DNA of 11,002 bases from Candidatus Methanoplasma sp. (GTDB lineage Archaea > Thermoplasmatota > Thermoplasmata > Methanomassiliicoccales > Methanomethylophilaceae). The position numbers and the translations under genes are program-made. This document shows positions 1-6,491 of this stretch, one piece after another. Below the pieces are notes generated by a model that did not search any database, was not told where the DNA came from, and saw nothing but the letters and a program-made list of their open reading frames with translations. The stretch covers positions 1-11,002 of the forward strand of contig JAISVN010000152.1 of the NCBI GenBank assembly GCA_031271555.1, given 5' to 3'. The first letter of the stretch is position 1. Each line of letters starts with the position of its first letter.

Positions 1-794
1 ATATCCGTTATATTGAGTTCGTATTCCATCTTGAGCTCAAGATTGGCCATTATCGAACACAGATTCGCATTGCCGCATCTCTCCCCTATTCCGTTGATGG
101 TGCCCTGCACCATTCTGGCCCCTCTTTCCACGGCGGCAAGCGAATTCGCCACCGCAAGCTCGGAATCGTTGTGGCAGTGCACTCCAACTGGAACATCGAA
201 GGTGAGTACTACGTCTTCAACGGCATCGGCGATCTCTTCCACCATCCTTCCGCCGTTCGTGTCGCAGAGCACGATCCATTCCGCTCCGCAGTCAACGGCC
301 GCCCTCAGAGCTTTGAGGGCATAGTCTTTATTTGAATAGTATCCGTCAAAGAAGTGTTCCGCATCGAACATCACCCTCTTCCCCGAATCTCTTAGGAATT
401 TGACGCTGTCTCTGATGAGGTCAAGGTTCTCTTCCAAGGATATGCACAGCGCGTTCGTGACCTGGAAGTCCCAGGTCTTCCCGAATATGCAGCACCATTC
501 CGCCGGGCATGACGCAAGGCTTTTCAGATTGTGATCGTCCTCGGCGGGGATCCCGTACTTGCCGGTGCTCCCGAAGGCCGTCAGCTGAGCATGTTTGAGC
601 CCCAATCCCTCGGCGAGCCTGAAGAATTCGTCCACTTTAGGGTTGGATCCGGGCCATCCGCCTTCCACGAAATCGATGCCGAACGCATCCAGCCTCTTCA
701 GCACTTCGAGCGCATCCTCCGGAGAGAACGACACTCCTTCGCTCTGTGCACCGTCCCTCAGCGTCGTGTCGTATATCATCACTGATTCCGACAT
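1..794 (-). CDS. cimA: (R)-citramalate synthase, N-terminal half (cut by window edge)
   Basis: This enzyme condenses pyruvate with acetyl-CoA to (R)-citramalate, the first step of the threonine-independent route to 2-oxobutyrate and isoleucine. The visible 264 residues form the HMGL-like TIM barrel of the 2-isopropylmalate/citramalate/homocitrate synthase family. Seen features are [10 protein letters not shown] at residues 8-17 with the metal-binding Asp14, GGWPGSNPK just after the first barrel helix, an AEHFFDGY motif, and the second metal site HCHND with His206 and His208, followed by [16 protein letters not shown]. The GWPGSNP and AEHFFDGY motifs favour citramalate synthase over LeuA or homocitrate synthase. 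The C-terminal regulatory domain lies outside the window; the family is usually a little over 500 residues. The ATG at 792-794 is preceded by GGAGG with a short 3-nt spacer, and an AAGGAG lies further upstream; Met6 is a weaker alternative start. The gene overlaps the homoserine dehydrogenase gene by 16 bp, implying translational coupling. Confidence 0.9.
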   Translation of the reverse strand, partial: MSESVMIYDTTLRDGAQSEGVSFSPEDALEVLKRLDAFGIDFVEGGWPGSNPKVDEFFRLAEGLGLKHAQLTAFGSTGKYGIPAEDDHNLKSLASCPAEWCCIFGKTWDFQVTNALCISLEENLDLIRDSVKFLRDSGKRVMFDAEHFFDGYYSNKDYALKALRAAVDCGAEWIVLCDTNGGRMVEEIADAVEDVVLTFDVPVGVHCHNDSELAVANSLAAVERGARMVQGTINGIGERCGNANLCSIMANLELKMEYELNITD

Positions 795-1801
795 TTGCCT
801 CCACGCTCCTTTCTGTCGTCCATTATGGAAACAAGGTCGCTCAGTATGGCCGAGGCCGTCTCTATCCTGCCGGCGCCTCTTCCGGAAACTGTTATGGGCC
901 CCGCAAGGTCGGTGACCACCTGCGCCGCATTGAGGGTGCCGGTGATGCTCAGGGGATGCCCCTTCGGAATGAGGCGCGGAGCGACCTCGAGTTTGTCATC
1001 GGACACTTCTCCGATGAGCCTTATCACCATGTTGTGCGACGCCGCCAAAGCGATGGCCTCGCTGGTCACGGAAGATATGCCGGTTATGTTCACGTCAGAG
1101 AATGTGACGCTTTTCCTGAACACCGAATTCGCAAGTATGACAACCTTGCATGCGGCATCGTACCCTTCTATGTCGTTCGTCGGGTCCGTCTCTGCATAAC
1201 CCATCTGCTGGGCCTCCTTGAGAGCCTGCTCGAACGATTGGCCGTTGTCCATCTTGCTCAGTATGAAGTTGCAGGTGCCGTTCAATATCCCGCGCATGGA
1301 TGATATGTTCTCCCCAACGAGGCTCTCCCTGCAAAGGTTGATTATGGGCATGGCGCCTCCGACCGAACCCTCGAAACGGAATTTGCAGTTGTTCTTCTTT
1401 GCCAGCGAGACAAGCTCGCAGAACTTGAGTGCCAGGGGCCCCTTGTTTACGGTTATGACATCCTTTCCGGACTCCAGCGCATGCCTTATGTTCTTAAGGC
1501 CCACGCCCCCGGTCTTTATGTCTGTCGGGCTGACCTCTATCAGAAGATCGTAATCCACGGAATCCATCACTTTCAGGGAATCCTGGTACGTCTCCGTGCC
1601 TACCTTTCCCGTCGTTTTCTTTCTTTCCAACAGCTCGTTAGGAGAGAGTCCCGATTCGTTCGAGACATATGTCGAGGAGTCCATGACGCATACTATGGAG
1701 ATCTCCTTGCCGTACCTCTCGATGAAAAAGTCCTTCCTTAGGATCATCACTTCCGCAAAGCCCTGTCCCACGGTCCCGAATCCGGATATGAGGACTCTCA
1801 T
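779..1801 (-). CDS. hom: Homoserine dehydrogenase
   Basis: This cytoplasmic enzyme reduces aspartate semialdehyde to homoserine with NAD(P)H, at the branch to threonine and methionine. The 340-residue length matches the short archaeal form, which lacks the C-terminal ACT domain found in many bacterial enzymes. The Rossmann glycine motif GFGTVGQG sits at residues 7-14. VNKGPLAL at 118-125 gives the conserved Lys120, EGSVGGAMP spans 144-152, [11 protein letters not shown] spans 171-181, and the substrate site follows with Glu204 (AETDP), Asp215 and Lys219 (GYDAACK). The C-terminal [12 protein letters not shown] at 308-319 is the usual family ending. The ATG follows the ACT gene's stop with a 1-bp gap. 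The missing fused regulatory domain together with an adjacent free ACT protein suggests that allosteric control is supplied in trans (inference). Confidence 0.95.
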   Translation of the reverse strand: MRVLISGFGTVGQGFAEVMILRKDFFIERYGKEISIVCVMDSSTYVSNESGLSPNELLERKKTTGKVGTETYQDSLKVMDSVDYDLLIEVSPTDIKTGGVGLKNIRHALESGKDVITVNKGPLALKFCELVSLAKKNNCKFRFEGSVGGAMPIINLCRESLVGENISSMRGILNGTCNFILSKMDNGQSFEQALKEAQQMGYAETDPTNDIEGYDAACKVVILANSVFRKSVTFSDVNITGISSVTSEAIALAASHNMVIRLIGEVSDDKLEVAPRLIPKGHPLSITGTLNAAQVVTDLAGPITVSGRGAGRIETASAILSDLVSIMDDRKERGGKCRNQ

Positions 1802-1802
1802 G

Positions 1803-2294
1803 TCAGAGCCCCCTTATGTATACTATTCCGCTTTTTTTGCAGGCATCCATCAGGAACAGGTCCAGTTTCTTCAGGTCGTTCTCGCTCATCACTTCGGCGG
1901 ATATCATCGCCGTGCGGGTGGAGCTTGCGTTCCTGGAAGAGTAGTTGACATCTATGGATTCAAATGAAACTATGACGGATGCCTCGTCTATCAGCGATTC
2001 GACGAACGAGGCCGTGAACTTCCCGACCAGCATGTACTCCATCGTGTATGTCTTGTAGACAGAACCCATCTTGGCTATCAGCACATCCTTGGATTTCCAG
2101 ATGGCCTTGAGCTGCTCCAGCTCTGATGTTCCCTTGATCTCGAATGTGACGTCAATACTTATCCTCTGGTTCACTATCTGTTCTCGATCGTGCACTACGC
2201 CGACTATGTTGCCGTTGACCAATGATATGGGCTCAAGAGATTCGACCAGATGCCCGGGGAGGTCCTTTACGTAGAGCTGTGCATTAACCATCAT
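1803..2294 (-). CDS. Stand-alone ACT-domain protein, probable regulator of homoserine dehydrogenase
   Basis: This 163-residue soluble protein has an N-terminal ACT domain. VKDLPGHL at residues 9-16 has the Pro-Gly turn of the ACT ligand site, [12 protein letters not shown] follows at 27-38, and the strand [10 protein letters not shown] closes the half-domain. The second half, with YMLVGKF and a central helix-strand unit, looks like a divergent second ACT-like module. ACT domains bind amino acids and switch metabolic enzymes, and the catalytic homoserine dehydrogenase immediately downstream lacks one. The inferred role is therefore feedback sensing of threonine or a related amino acid for that enzyme; a role in transcription or in controlling citramalate synthase is possible. 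It starts at a double ATG (2289-2294); TGTGAT upstream is a weak GGTGAT-like ribosome site. It is the first gene of the operon. Confidence 0.8.
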   Translation of the reverse strand: MMVNAQLYVKDLPGHLVESLEPISLVNGNIVGVVHDREQIVNQRISIDVTFEIKGTSELEQLKAIWKSKDVLIAKMGSVYKTYTMEYMLVGKFTASFVESLIDEASVIVSFESIDVNYSSRNASSTRTAMISAEVMSENDLKKLDLFLMDACKKSGIVYIRGL

Positions 2295-2331
2295 TTCAAT
2301 ATCACACTCTGGGTTTTTGTTGTGGTTTGAG

Positions 2332-2363
2332 ATATAATGTCTTACTATTTAATCAAAATACTA
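2332..2363 (-). promoter_or_regulatory. Predicted promoter of the ACT-hom-cimA operon with an imperfect inverted repeat
   Basis: On the minus strand a TATA-like element (CATTATAT, 2339-2332) lies about 38 bp before the ACT gene's ATG, which would give a leader of roughly 14 nt. Directly upstream of it, 2343-2350 and 2356-2363 form an inverted repeat with 7 of 8 arm bases paired and a 5-nt spacer. The position fits an operator, but AT-rich DNA makes such repeats by chance. The 93-bp gap from the regulator gene's stop at 2388 also has to contain that operon's 3' end; no clear terminator is visible. Confidence 0.4.
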
Positions 2364-2387
2364 AAGCAGACAGTTCGGCTGAATGTG

Positions 2388-2609
2388 TCAGGGATGGTCA
2401 TTATCATCATCGGTGAATTCCAGTATGTCTCCGGGCTGGCATTTCAGTGTGGAACATATAGCATTCAGAGTGGAGAATCGTATGGCGCTGATCTTCCCAG
2501 TCTTGATGTTGGAGAGATTGACATTTGAGATACCAACTCTTTCCGCAAGCTCATTGAGCGACATTTTCCGGTCGGCCATGACCCTGTCGAGCCTGAGTAT
2601 TATTGCCAT
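2388..2609 (-). CDS. YozG-like Cro/CI family helix-turn-helix regulator
   Basis: This is a 73-residue protein that is almost entirely one Cro/CI (XRE) helix-turn-helix domain. MSLNELAERVGIS at residues 16-28 covers the first helix pair, NVNLSNIKTGKI at 29-40 the recognition helix, and ICSTLKCQPGDILEF at 51-65 the last helix and tail, ending in an acidic run. The pattern, especially the N-terminal RLDRVMADRKMS and the LKCQPGDIL ending, matches the YozG group, whose genes habitually sit beside DUF2975 membrane proteins, as here with a 4-bp gap. It is the last gene of the operon. It probably represses its own operon in dialogue with the membrane partner (inference); the inverted repeats at 4415-4454 are candidate targets. 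The Cys52/Cys57 pair could be a redox or metal contact, but this is only a possibility. Confidence 0.92.
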   Translation of the reverse strand: MAIILRLDRVMADRKMSLNELAERVGISNVNLSNIKTGKISAIRFSTLNAICSTLKCQPGDILEFTDDDNDHP

Positions 2610-2613
2610 TCTA

Positions 2614-3102
2614 TCACAGTGTTTCGTCCGATTCCTTCTGAAGCACGGTCCCGTATTTGAATACTAATGATATAACATACACCAAGAACGCAATGAACAA
2701 TAGGAACAGGTCGAAGTACACATGTCCTGAATTCGCAAAGGTCAATGCAGCAACCCAAGCAAGAAGTGGCAGACCTAAGGCATACACGACTATGAGGACA
2801 GCTATAATGGACAGATAATCGGCATTTTCTTTCGTGAACGGAAGGCCGCTTTTGCATATGTTCGTGAAAAGACGGTTCAGACAATACATAATGGCGAACA
2901 AAAGGAGCCACATAGCGAGGTTCGTGATGCAAATGTCAGCTGTGAGGATACTTCCATTGACAACTAAGACAGGGTGCAGGATGACATTAGCAAGCAGGAT
3001 CAACAAATAAGCAATGAATGCTATTGAAGCGATCATCATTATCTTTGCTACCAGTCCCACGATCCAGCTCAGTTTCTTCAGTTCGGTCGACGGTTCATTC
3101 AT
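2614..3102 (-). CDS. DUF2975 family membrane protein
   Basis: This 162-residue protein has four predicted membrane helices, at roughly residues 13-43, 54-75, 97-122 and 128-149. The loop GLPFTKENADYL at 86-97 and the cytoplasmic-type tail FKYGTVLQKESDETL at 148-162 are the hallmark motifs of DUF2975. The biochemical role of the family is unknown; members pair with YozG-like regulators, as here, which suggests a membrane sensor or a regulator-sequestering partner (inference). It starts 4 bp after the stop of the secreted protein's gene, with a GGATGAT ribosome site overlapping that stop, so translation is likely coupled. The start at 3102 follows an out-of-frame ATG a few bases upstream. Confidence 0.88.
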   Translation of the reverse strand: MNEPSTELKKLSWIVGLVAKIMMIASIAFIAYLLILLANVILHPVLVVNGSILTADICITNLAMWLLLFAIMYCLNRLFTNICKSGLPFTKENADYLSIIAVLIVVYALGLPLLAWVAALTFANSGHVYFDLFLLFIAFLVYVISLVFKYGTVLQKESDETL

Positions 3103-3106
3103 TATA

Positions 3107-4354
3107 TCATCCCTTATCTGTGCCGTGTATCACAATGCTGTATTCGAATTCAAACTGTGAATATTCATCGTAATAATCCCACATCAGGCTTTTCGTTTCC
3201 TTACACATGTTCACGGAATGATGGCAGTCTATTTGCATAGAAGGTTTGGATTCTGGAAAAGACACTAAAAACTCTGGGTGGACAAGGCATCCTTTACCAA
3301 AATCTTTGGTCACATCCACGCAATGCGCAATATCAACTAGTTCTTTAGCGAAACTTGAGTTATCATGTGTAGAAACATCAGATGGAGAATATGACCACCA
3401 ATGCGTAACTCCCATTTTTATCCCAGGAAATGAAGTGCTGGCACCATATGAGACTGTAACTCCACCACGGCTTAATGCGCCAGATGTTGTTGGATCATAA
3501 GTCAAAACGGATCCACCATTCATTTCATCTGCAACCAATCTAATGTTTGCAAGACGATATCCTGCATCTGCGTTGGGAGATCCATACTGCGAGGTTTTCA
3601 AAGCGAAATATTGTTTGGCAGTACTCTTGTATGCGAGATTGTATACCATAGTGCTCTGCGTGAATGTGCCATACTGGTCACAAATGCAAGTATATGATAC
3701 GCTCCCTATGAGAATCGTCTCACTCGCCAGATACATGTAGTAACCGAGCTGTTCCGGTTGGTGAATACTCTTTGATTCCTGCCCAATCCACGATATGGTT
3801 TCGGTAACAAGTCGCGGGTCGTCCCCAGATGAGATTTTATCTGCCCAAGTATATGCATGCCTGATGGCTGATTCCAGCTTTCCTCCGATGCTGTAGTAGT
3901 GATCGGCCCCGCCATGGCTGTACAAACAATATGCAATTTCATCAATTGTGTTTGCTGATACACTCAATTTTATATTGGAATGTTCGAGGAGATAGTTCTC
4001 CTTGCCTGTAAATATCACAGGTATGCCTTTGCCGATCATCATCCTTAGAACATCATCTATGGTCGCAACATCATTCCCAACGATCCACGACCAATCGAAT
4101 ACAGCGATGTCTCCGGCCGATGCAGGCTCTGCATCTTCGAAGTTCGTGACCTTGGAGGTATAGTTCAGGAGATACGTCCTAAGTTCGGATGCGAACGCAT
4201 GATCAGAATACACAATGACGTTTCTGTCTGTGAACACAGGTTCAGCAGTTGTCCCGGTGCTGTTGTTGCCGGAGATGTTCTCTGCGGCGAGGGGTATTGC
4301 CACTGCTGAAAGTATCAGCGCTACGATAATCGCGCCCGCCTTTATGCTGTTCAT
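3107..4354 (-). CDS. Secreted protein of unknown function, first gene of the DUF2975/HTH operon
   Basis: I do not recognise this 415-residue protein. Residues 1-24 are a classical signal peptide: Lys5, a hydrophobic stretch AIIVALILSAVAIPL, and a likely cleavage after Ala-Ala near 24. A Gly/Asn/Ser/Thr-rich linker follows to about 38. Residues 45-145 alternate strands and helices, with VIVYSD, DIAVFDWSWI and KGIPVIFTG resembling a Rossmann- or flavodoxin-like layer. Residues 200-320 are Tyr/Ser/Thr-rich and strand-like (YYMYLASETILIGSVSYTCIC, then VSYGASTSFPGIKMGVTHWW near 301-320), suggesting a beta-sheet exported domain. Seven cysteines (143, 223, 225, 345, 356, 377, 384), two in a CxC, could form disulfides outside the cell. 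There is no C-terminal membrane anchor. A pore-forming-toxin-like beta region is conceivable but unproven. GGAGGC at 4366-4361, 6 nt before the ATG, supports the start. Confidence 0.8.
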   Translation of the reverse strand: MNSIKAGAIIVALILSAVAIPLAAENISGNNSTGTTAEPVFTDRNVIVYSDHAFASELRTYLLNYTSKVTNFEDAEPASAGDIAVFDWSWIVGNDVATIDDVLRMMIGKGIPVIFTGKENYLLEHSNIKLSVSANTIDEIAYCLYSHGGADHYYSIGGKLESAIRHAYTWADKISSGDDPRLVTETISWIGQESKSIHQPEQLGYYMYLASETILIGSVSYTCICDQYGTFTQSTMVYNLAYKSTAKQYFALKTSQYGSPNADAGYRLANIRLVADEMNGGSVLTYDPTTSGALSRGGVTVSYGASTSFPGIKMGVTHWWSYSPSDVSTHDNSSFAKELVDIAHCVDVTKDFGKGCLVHPEFLVSFPESKPSMQIDCHHSVNMCKETKSLMWDYYDEYSQFEFEYSIVIHGTDKG

Positions 4355-4360
4355 TTGAAC

Positions 4361-4424
4361 GCCTCCGTATTTGCATGAGTATCTCCGCCGACGGATAGGC
4401 TCGTTGTCATCAATATAATATTTA
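4361..4424 (-). promoter_or_regulatory. Predicted promoter and ribosome site for the secreted-protein operon
   Basis: On the minus strand an AT-rich TATA-like element (about 4424-4411, core AAATATTATATT) precedes the secreted protein's ATG by about 60 bp, giving an estimated leader near 35 nt. This is longer than the other leaders in the window. GGAGGC at 4366-4361 is a strong Shine-Dalgarno site 6 nt from the ATG. The TATA-like element lies inside the first of two inverted repeats, so a protein bound there would block initiation. Confidence 0.4.
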
Positions 4425-4435
4425 TCGAATATTAT
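4415..4435. repeat. Inverted repeat 1, 8-bp arms, candidate operator
   Basis: ATAATATT at 4415-4422 and AATATTAT at 4428-4435 are perfect reverse complements around a 5-nt spacer. The repeat overlaps the predicted TATA element of the secreted-protein operon and lies 33-53 bp beyond the end of the phoU-like gene. It could be an operator for the HTH protein encoded in that operon. Its complete lack of G or C in the arms means chance is a serious alternative. Confidence 0.4.
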
Positions 4436-4454
4436 TTAATGTTTATCATTAAAT
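4434..4454. repeat. Inverted repeat 2, 8-bp arms, adjacent to repeat 1
   Basis: ATTTAATG at 4434-4441 and CATTAAAT at 4447-4454 are perfect reverse complements around a 5-nt spacer. Its geometry is the same as repeat 1 and the two centres are 19 bp apart, just under two helical turns. The arm sequences differ from repeat 1. It sits 14 bp past the phoU-like stop, so it could also be part of that gene's 3' end. Confidence 0.4.
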
Positions 4455-4467
4455 TTCATTGGTAACA

Positions 4468-5466
4468 TCAATCCATTGCAGCATTGATGGTAAGCTCGGA
4501 TATGTCGATGCAATACTCCGCTATACGCTTTGACCTGCTGGCGATCAGGCTGCTGGCAGATACGGTGTCAAGGTCATCCGTCTCTATTTTCTTGGATGTC
4601 TTCTCTATTCTCGTCACCATCTTCTCGCCCTCTTCGATGCAGTCTTCGGCGGCGATCATGTCAGTCTTCAACCAGCTGTTGATGGAATCGCTGTATATCT
4701 TGAGGATGTCCTTCCAGAGTTCCCTTATCACTTTGTCGACGGCCTCCGCCTTCTTCTCGCTCATGAGTATGAGCAGATTCTTCGACACGAGCACGCTGTG
4801 GTCCCCTATCCTTTCCAGTATCCTGCTCACTGCTAGATGTTTCGTCAGATTGCAGAGGTCCGATTCGGTCTTTTTGCAAAGCCACGGGTCCTTTTTGTAG
4901 ATGTTGCTCTGCCGGGAGATCAGCCAGTGCATCCTGTCGACCTCCACATCCCTCCTTTCCATATCCGTTATGTAGGAATCGTCCCCGTTGGCAGCGGACT
5001 CGAAGACATCGTTGATCATCTTCCTGACCAGGATGCTCATCCTTTCCAGGCTTTTGTTGGGCCTGATCTCGGTATGGTCCATCAGATCCTTTACCAGTAT
5101 GCGGTAGTTGTCCTCCTCTAAGACCTCCAGGCCTATGGAGGTCTGAGTGAAGGAGTTCACTTTGTTGATGGTAACGTTCGAAAGAGGCTGTTCCGAAAAG
5201 ACCTCGATCATGTTGTGGCCGGCAATGTATGCTCCTACAAGCTGTCTGTACAGGTAATCCTCTTTCTTGAGATTGGTAGTATCTATTCTCTTTATGTCTT
5301 TGCGGACCTCGATCTTCTTTACGGGGGATACAAGAAGATCGCCATCGGACTGCACTTCCACGTTCACGCTGTCATTCTTCTTCAGACCCATTGACTCCGC
5401 CCAGTCCTTGGGGAGGGTGATCATGTAGGACTCCCCCTGTGTGACCTGTATGCGCCTGGTGTCCAT
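4468..5466 (-). CDS. AbrB-PhoU fusion, archaeal phosphate uptake regulator
   Basis: This 332-residue cytoplasmic protein joins a SpoVT/AbrB-type DNA-binding domain to a PhoU-like helical bundle. Residues 1-50 give the swapped-hairpin AbrB signature (RRIQVTQGESYMITLPKDW, then GLKKNDSVNVEV and DGDLLVSPV). A connecting region follows to about 135. The first PhoU repeat spans about 140-235 and carries the metal-binding-type motif LERIGDHSVLVSK at 217-229; the second spans about 245-330, with a more divergent KRIAEYCIDISEL at 313-325. PhoU normally couples Pst transporter activity to phosphate signalling; the fused DNA-binding domain suggests direct transcriptional control without a PhoR/PhoB pair (inference). 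It diverges from pstSCAB, and the intergenic palindromes are natural candidate binding sites. No Shine-Dalgarno site precedes the ATG, so the mRNA may be leaderless. It is not part of the pst operon, unlike the usual bacterial layout. Confidence 0.92.
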   Translation of the reverse strand: MDTRRIQVTQGESYMITLPKDWAESMGLKKNDSVNVEVQSDGDLLVSPVKKIEVRKDIKRIDTTNLKKEDYLYRQLVGAYIAGHNMIEVFSEQPLSNVTINKVNSFTQTSIGLEVLEEDNYRILVKDLMDHTEIRPNKSLERMSILVRKMINDVFESAANGDDSYITDMERRDVEVDRMHWLISRQSNIYKKDPWLCKKTESDLCNLTKHLAVSRILERIGDHSVLVSKNLLILMSEKKAEAVDKVIRELWKDILKIYSDSINSWLKTDMIAAEDCIEEGEKMVTRIEKTSKKIETDDLDTVSASSLIASRSKRIAEYCIDISELTINAAMD

Positions 5467-5487
5467 GTCTTTGTTATTGTATATTAT

Positions 5488-5500
5488 GTATTAATAATTG
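5488..5500 (-). promoter_or_regulatory. Predicted TATA element of the AbrB-PhoU gene, likely leaderless mRNA
   Basis: On the minus strand the AT-only stretch CAATTATTAATAC centres about 28 bp upstream of the ATG at 5466. Archaeal transcription starts about 25 bp downstream of the TATA box, which would place the start at or next to the ATG. Consistent with this, no GGAG or GGTG motif precedes the ATG. The 17-bp palindrome begins 5 bp upstream of this element. Confidence 0.4.
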
Positions 5501-5505
5501 CTCTA

Positions 5506-5522
5506 ATTCGTAATTTACGAAT
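5506..5522. repeat. Perfect 17-bp palindrome in the phoU/pstS divergent region
   Basis: ATTCGTAATTTACGAAT has two perfectly complementary 8-bp arms around a single central T. It lies just upstream of the predicted TATA element of the AbrB-PhoU gene and 45 bp upstream of that of pstS. The mixed G/C content of the arms makes it less likely to be random than the AT-only repeats nearby. It is a strong candidate operator, plausibly for the AbrB-PhoU protein itself. Confidence 0.6.
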
Positions 5523-5530
5523 CGTGTGTT

Positions 5531-5544
5531 CATGTATGTACATG
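5531..5544. repeat. Inverted repeat CATGTA-TG-TACATG plus a downstream half-site
   Basis: CATGTA (5531-5536) and TACATG (5539-5544) are complementary around a 2-nt spacer. A third copy of CATGTA lies at 5563-5568, 32 bp from the first (about three helical turns), and overlaps the pstS TATA element. This arrangement suggests a second regulatory site for the pst operon, separate from the 17-bp palindrome. Confidence 0.45.
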
Positions 5545-5566
5545 TTTGCTAATTACAACGAACATG

Positions 5567-5574
5567 TATATATT
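5567..5574 (+). promoter_or_regulatory. Predicted TATA box of the pst operon
   Basis: TATATATT lies 44 bp before the pstS start codon. A transcription start about 25-30 bp downstream would leave a leader of roughly 14 nt, just enough for the GAGGTGA ribosome site. The upstream CATGTA half-site overlaps its first two bases. Confidence 0.5.
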
Positions 5575-5597
5575 CTCGTTATAATTGTTTAACATCT

Positions 5598-5604
5598 GAG
5601 GTGA
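5598..5604 (+). promoter_or_regulatory. Shine-Dalgarno site fixing the TTG start of pstS
   Basis: GAGGTGA is a full match to the archaeal anti-Shine-Dalgarno region and sits 6 nt before the TTG at 5611. The first in-frame ATG is six codons later and would put the spacer at 24 nt, so TTG is the better start. Confidence 0.8.
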
Positions 5605-5610
5605 AAAGCC

Positions 5611-6477
5611 TTGGAAAGCAAGACACAAATGATTATCGCGGTTCTGTTAACAGCGGTCATCTGTATTGCGGGAACATATGTTCTTATCAATGGAAACAGC
5701 GGAGGAAACAACAACTCCAACAATGTGTCCATAGTAGCAACGGGTTCCACAACAGTGATGCCGCTCATGACAGAATTCCAAGAAGAATTCGAAAAACATT
5801 CTAAAGTGACCATCAGCATCAGCGGAGGAGGGTCAGGCGTAGCAGCGCCCGGAGTAAGGAACGGCAGCGCAGACATCGGAATGCTCTCAAGAGATCCCAC
5901 GGCCACAGAGAGAGATCTGAGATCCCTGATAATAGCAAAGGACGGAGTCGTCGTAATAGTAGGTGCGAATACAGGCGTTACCAATCTGACTTTGGAACAG
6001 ATAGCAAAGATCTATCAGGGAGAATACACGAATTGGAATCAGGTCGGAGGAACAGACCAGGCGATACGCCCGGTGATAAGGGAAGACGGATCGGGAACAA
6101 GAGACTGCATAGACACGGCAATGAAGACCGTGGCAGGGTTCAACACGAACAATTATAACAACTATCCATCCCAGTCATCCACCGGAAGCATGATATCATC
6201 GGTGACGGGCACCCAGGGCTCGATCGGATATGTCAACCTTGGAGCCATAAAAGATCTCGGATCGGCCACACCCTTGACCGTCAATGGCGTTCAGGCCACA
6301 CCAGAAAATGTCATCAACGGGTCATATGCGAGCCTCTCCAGAAATCTGGTGTTGCTGACAGGCAACAACCCCTCGACTGCGACACAATCTTTCCTTAACT
6401 GGATAATGTCGGCGCAGGGACAGGCTATCGTCGAGGCAGAGGGATTCGTTCCGCTGCCTAAAACGGACAGGCCCTGA
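5611..6477 (+). CDS. pstS: Phosphate-binding protein PstS (membrane-anchored)
   Basis: This is the extracytoplasmic phosphate receptor that delivers phosphate to the Pst ABC transporter. The 288 residues open with a hydrophobic N-terminal segment at about 7-26, then a Gly/Asn/Ser linker at 27-38, as in archaeal anchored binding proteins. No lipobox is obvious: a Cys lies inside the hydrophobic segment (residue 18) rather than after it. Ligand-site motifs are GSTTVMP at 45-51, SGGGSG at 71-76, ADIGMLSRD at 87-95 and REDGSGTRD at 157-165. LTLEQIAKIYQGEYTNW at 126-142 is the typical family segment, and GSIGYVNLGA and the C-terminal FLNWIMSAQGQ complete the second lobe. Translation begins at TTG. 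It is the first gene of the operon, and the permease gene starts 14 bp downstream. Confidence 0.95.
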   Translation: MESKTQMIIAVLLTAVICIAGTYVLINGNSGGNNNSNNVSIVATGSTTVMPLMTEFQEEFEKHSKVTISISGGGSGVAAPGVRNGSADIGMLSRDPTATERDLRSLIIAKDGVVVIVGANTGVTNLTLEQIAKIYQGEYTNWNQVGGTDQAIRPVIREDGSGTRDCIDTAMKTVAGFNTNNYNNYPSQSSTGSMISSVTGTQGSIGYVNLGAIKDLGSATPLTVNGVQATPENVINGSYASLSRNLVLLTGNNPSTATQSFLNWIMSAQGQAIVEAEGFVPLPKTDRP

Positions 6478-6491
6478 TCTGGTGATAACAG

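Noticed and set aside
746..1303. 185-codon plus-strand open frame over the homoserine dehydrogenase gene
   Set aside because: It is antisense to clear catalytic motifs and crosses a gene boundary; no ribosome site supports it.
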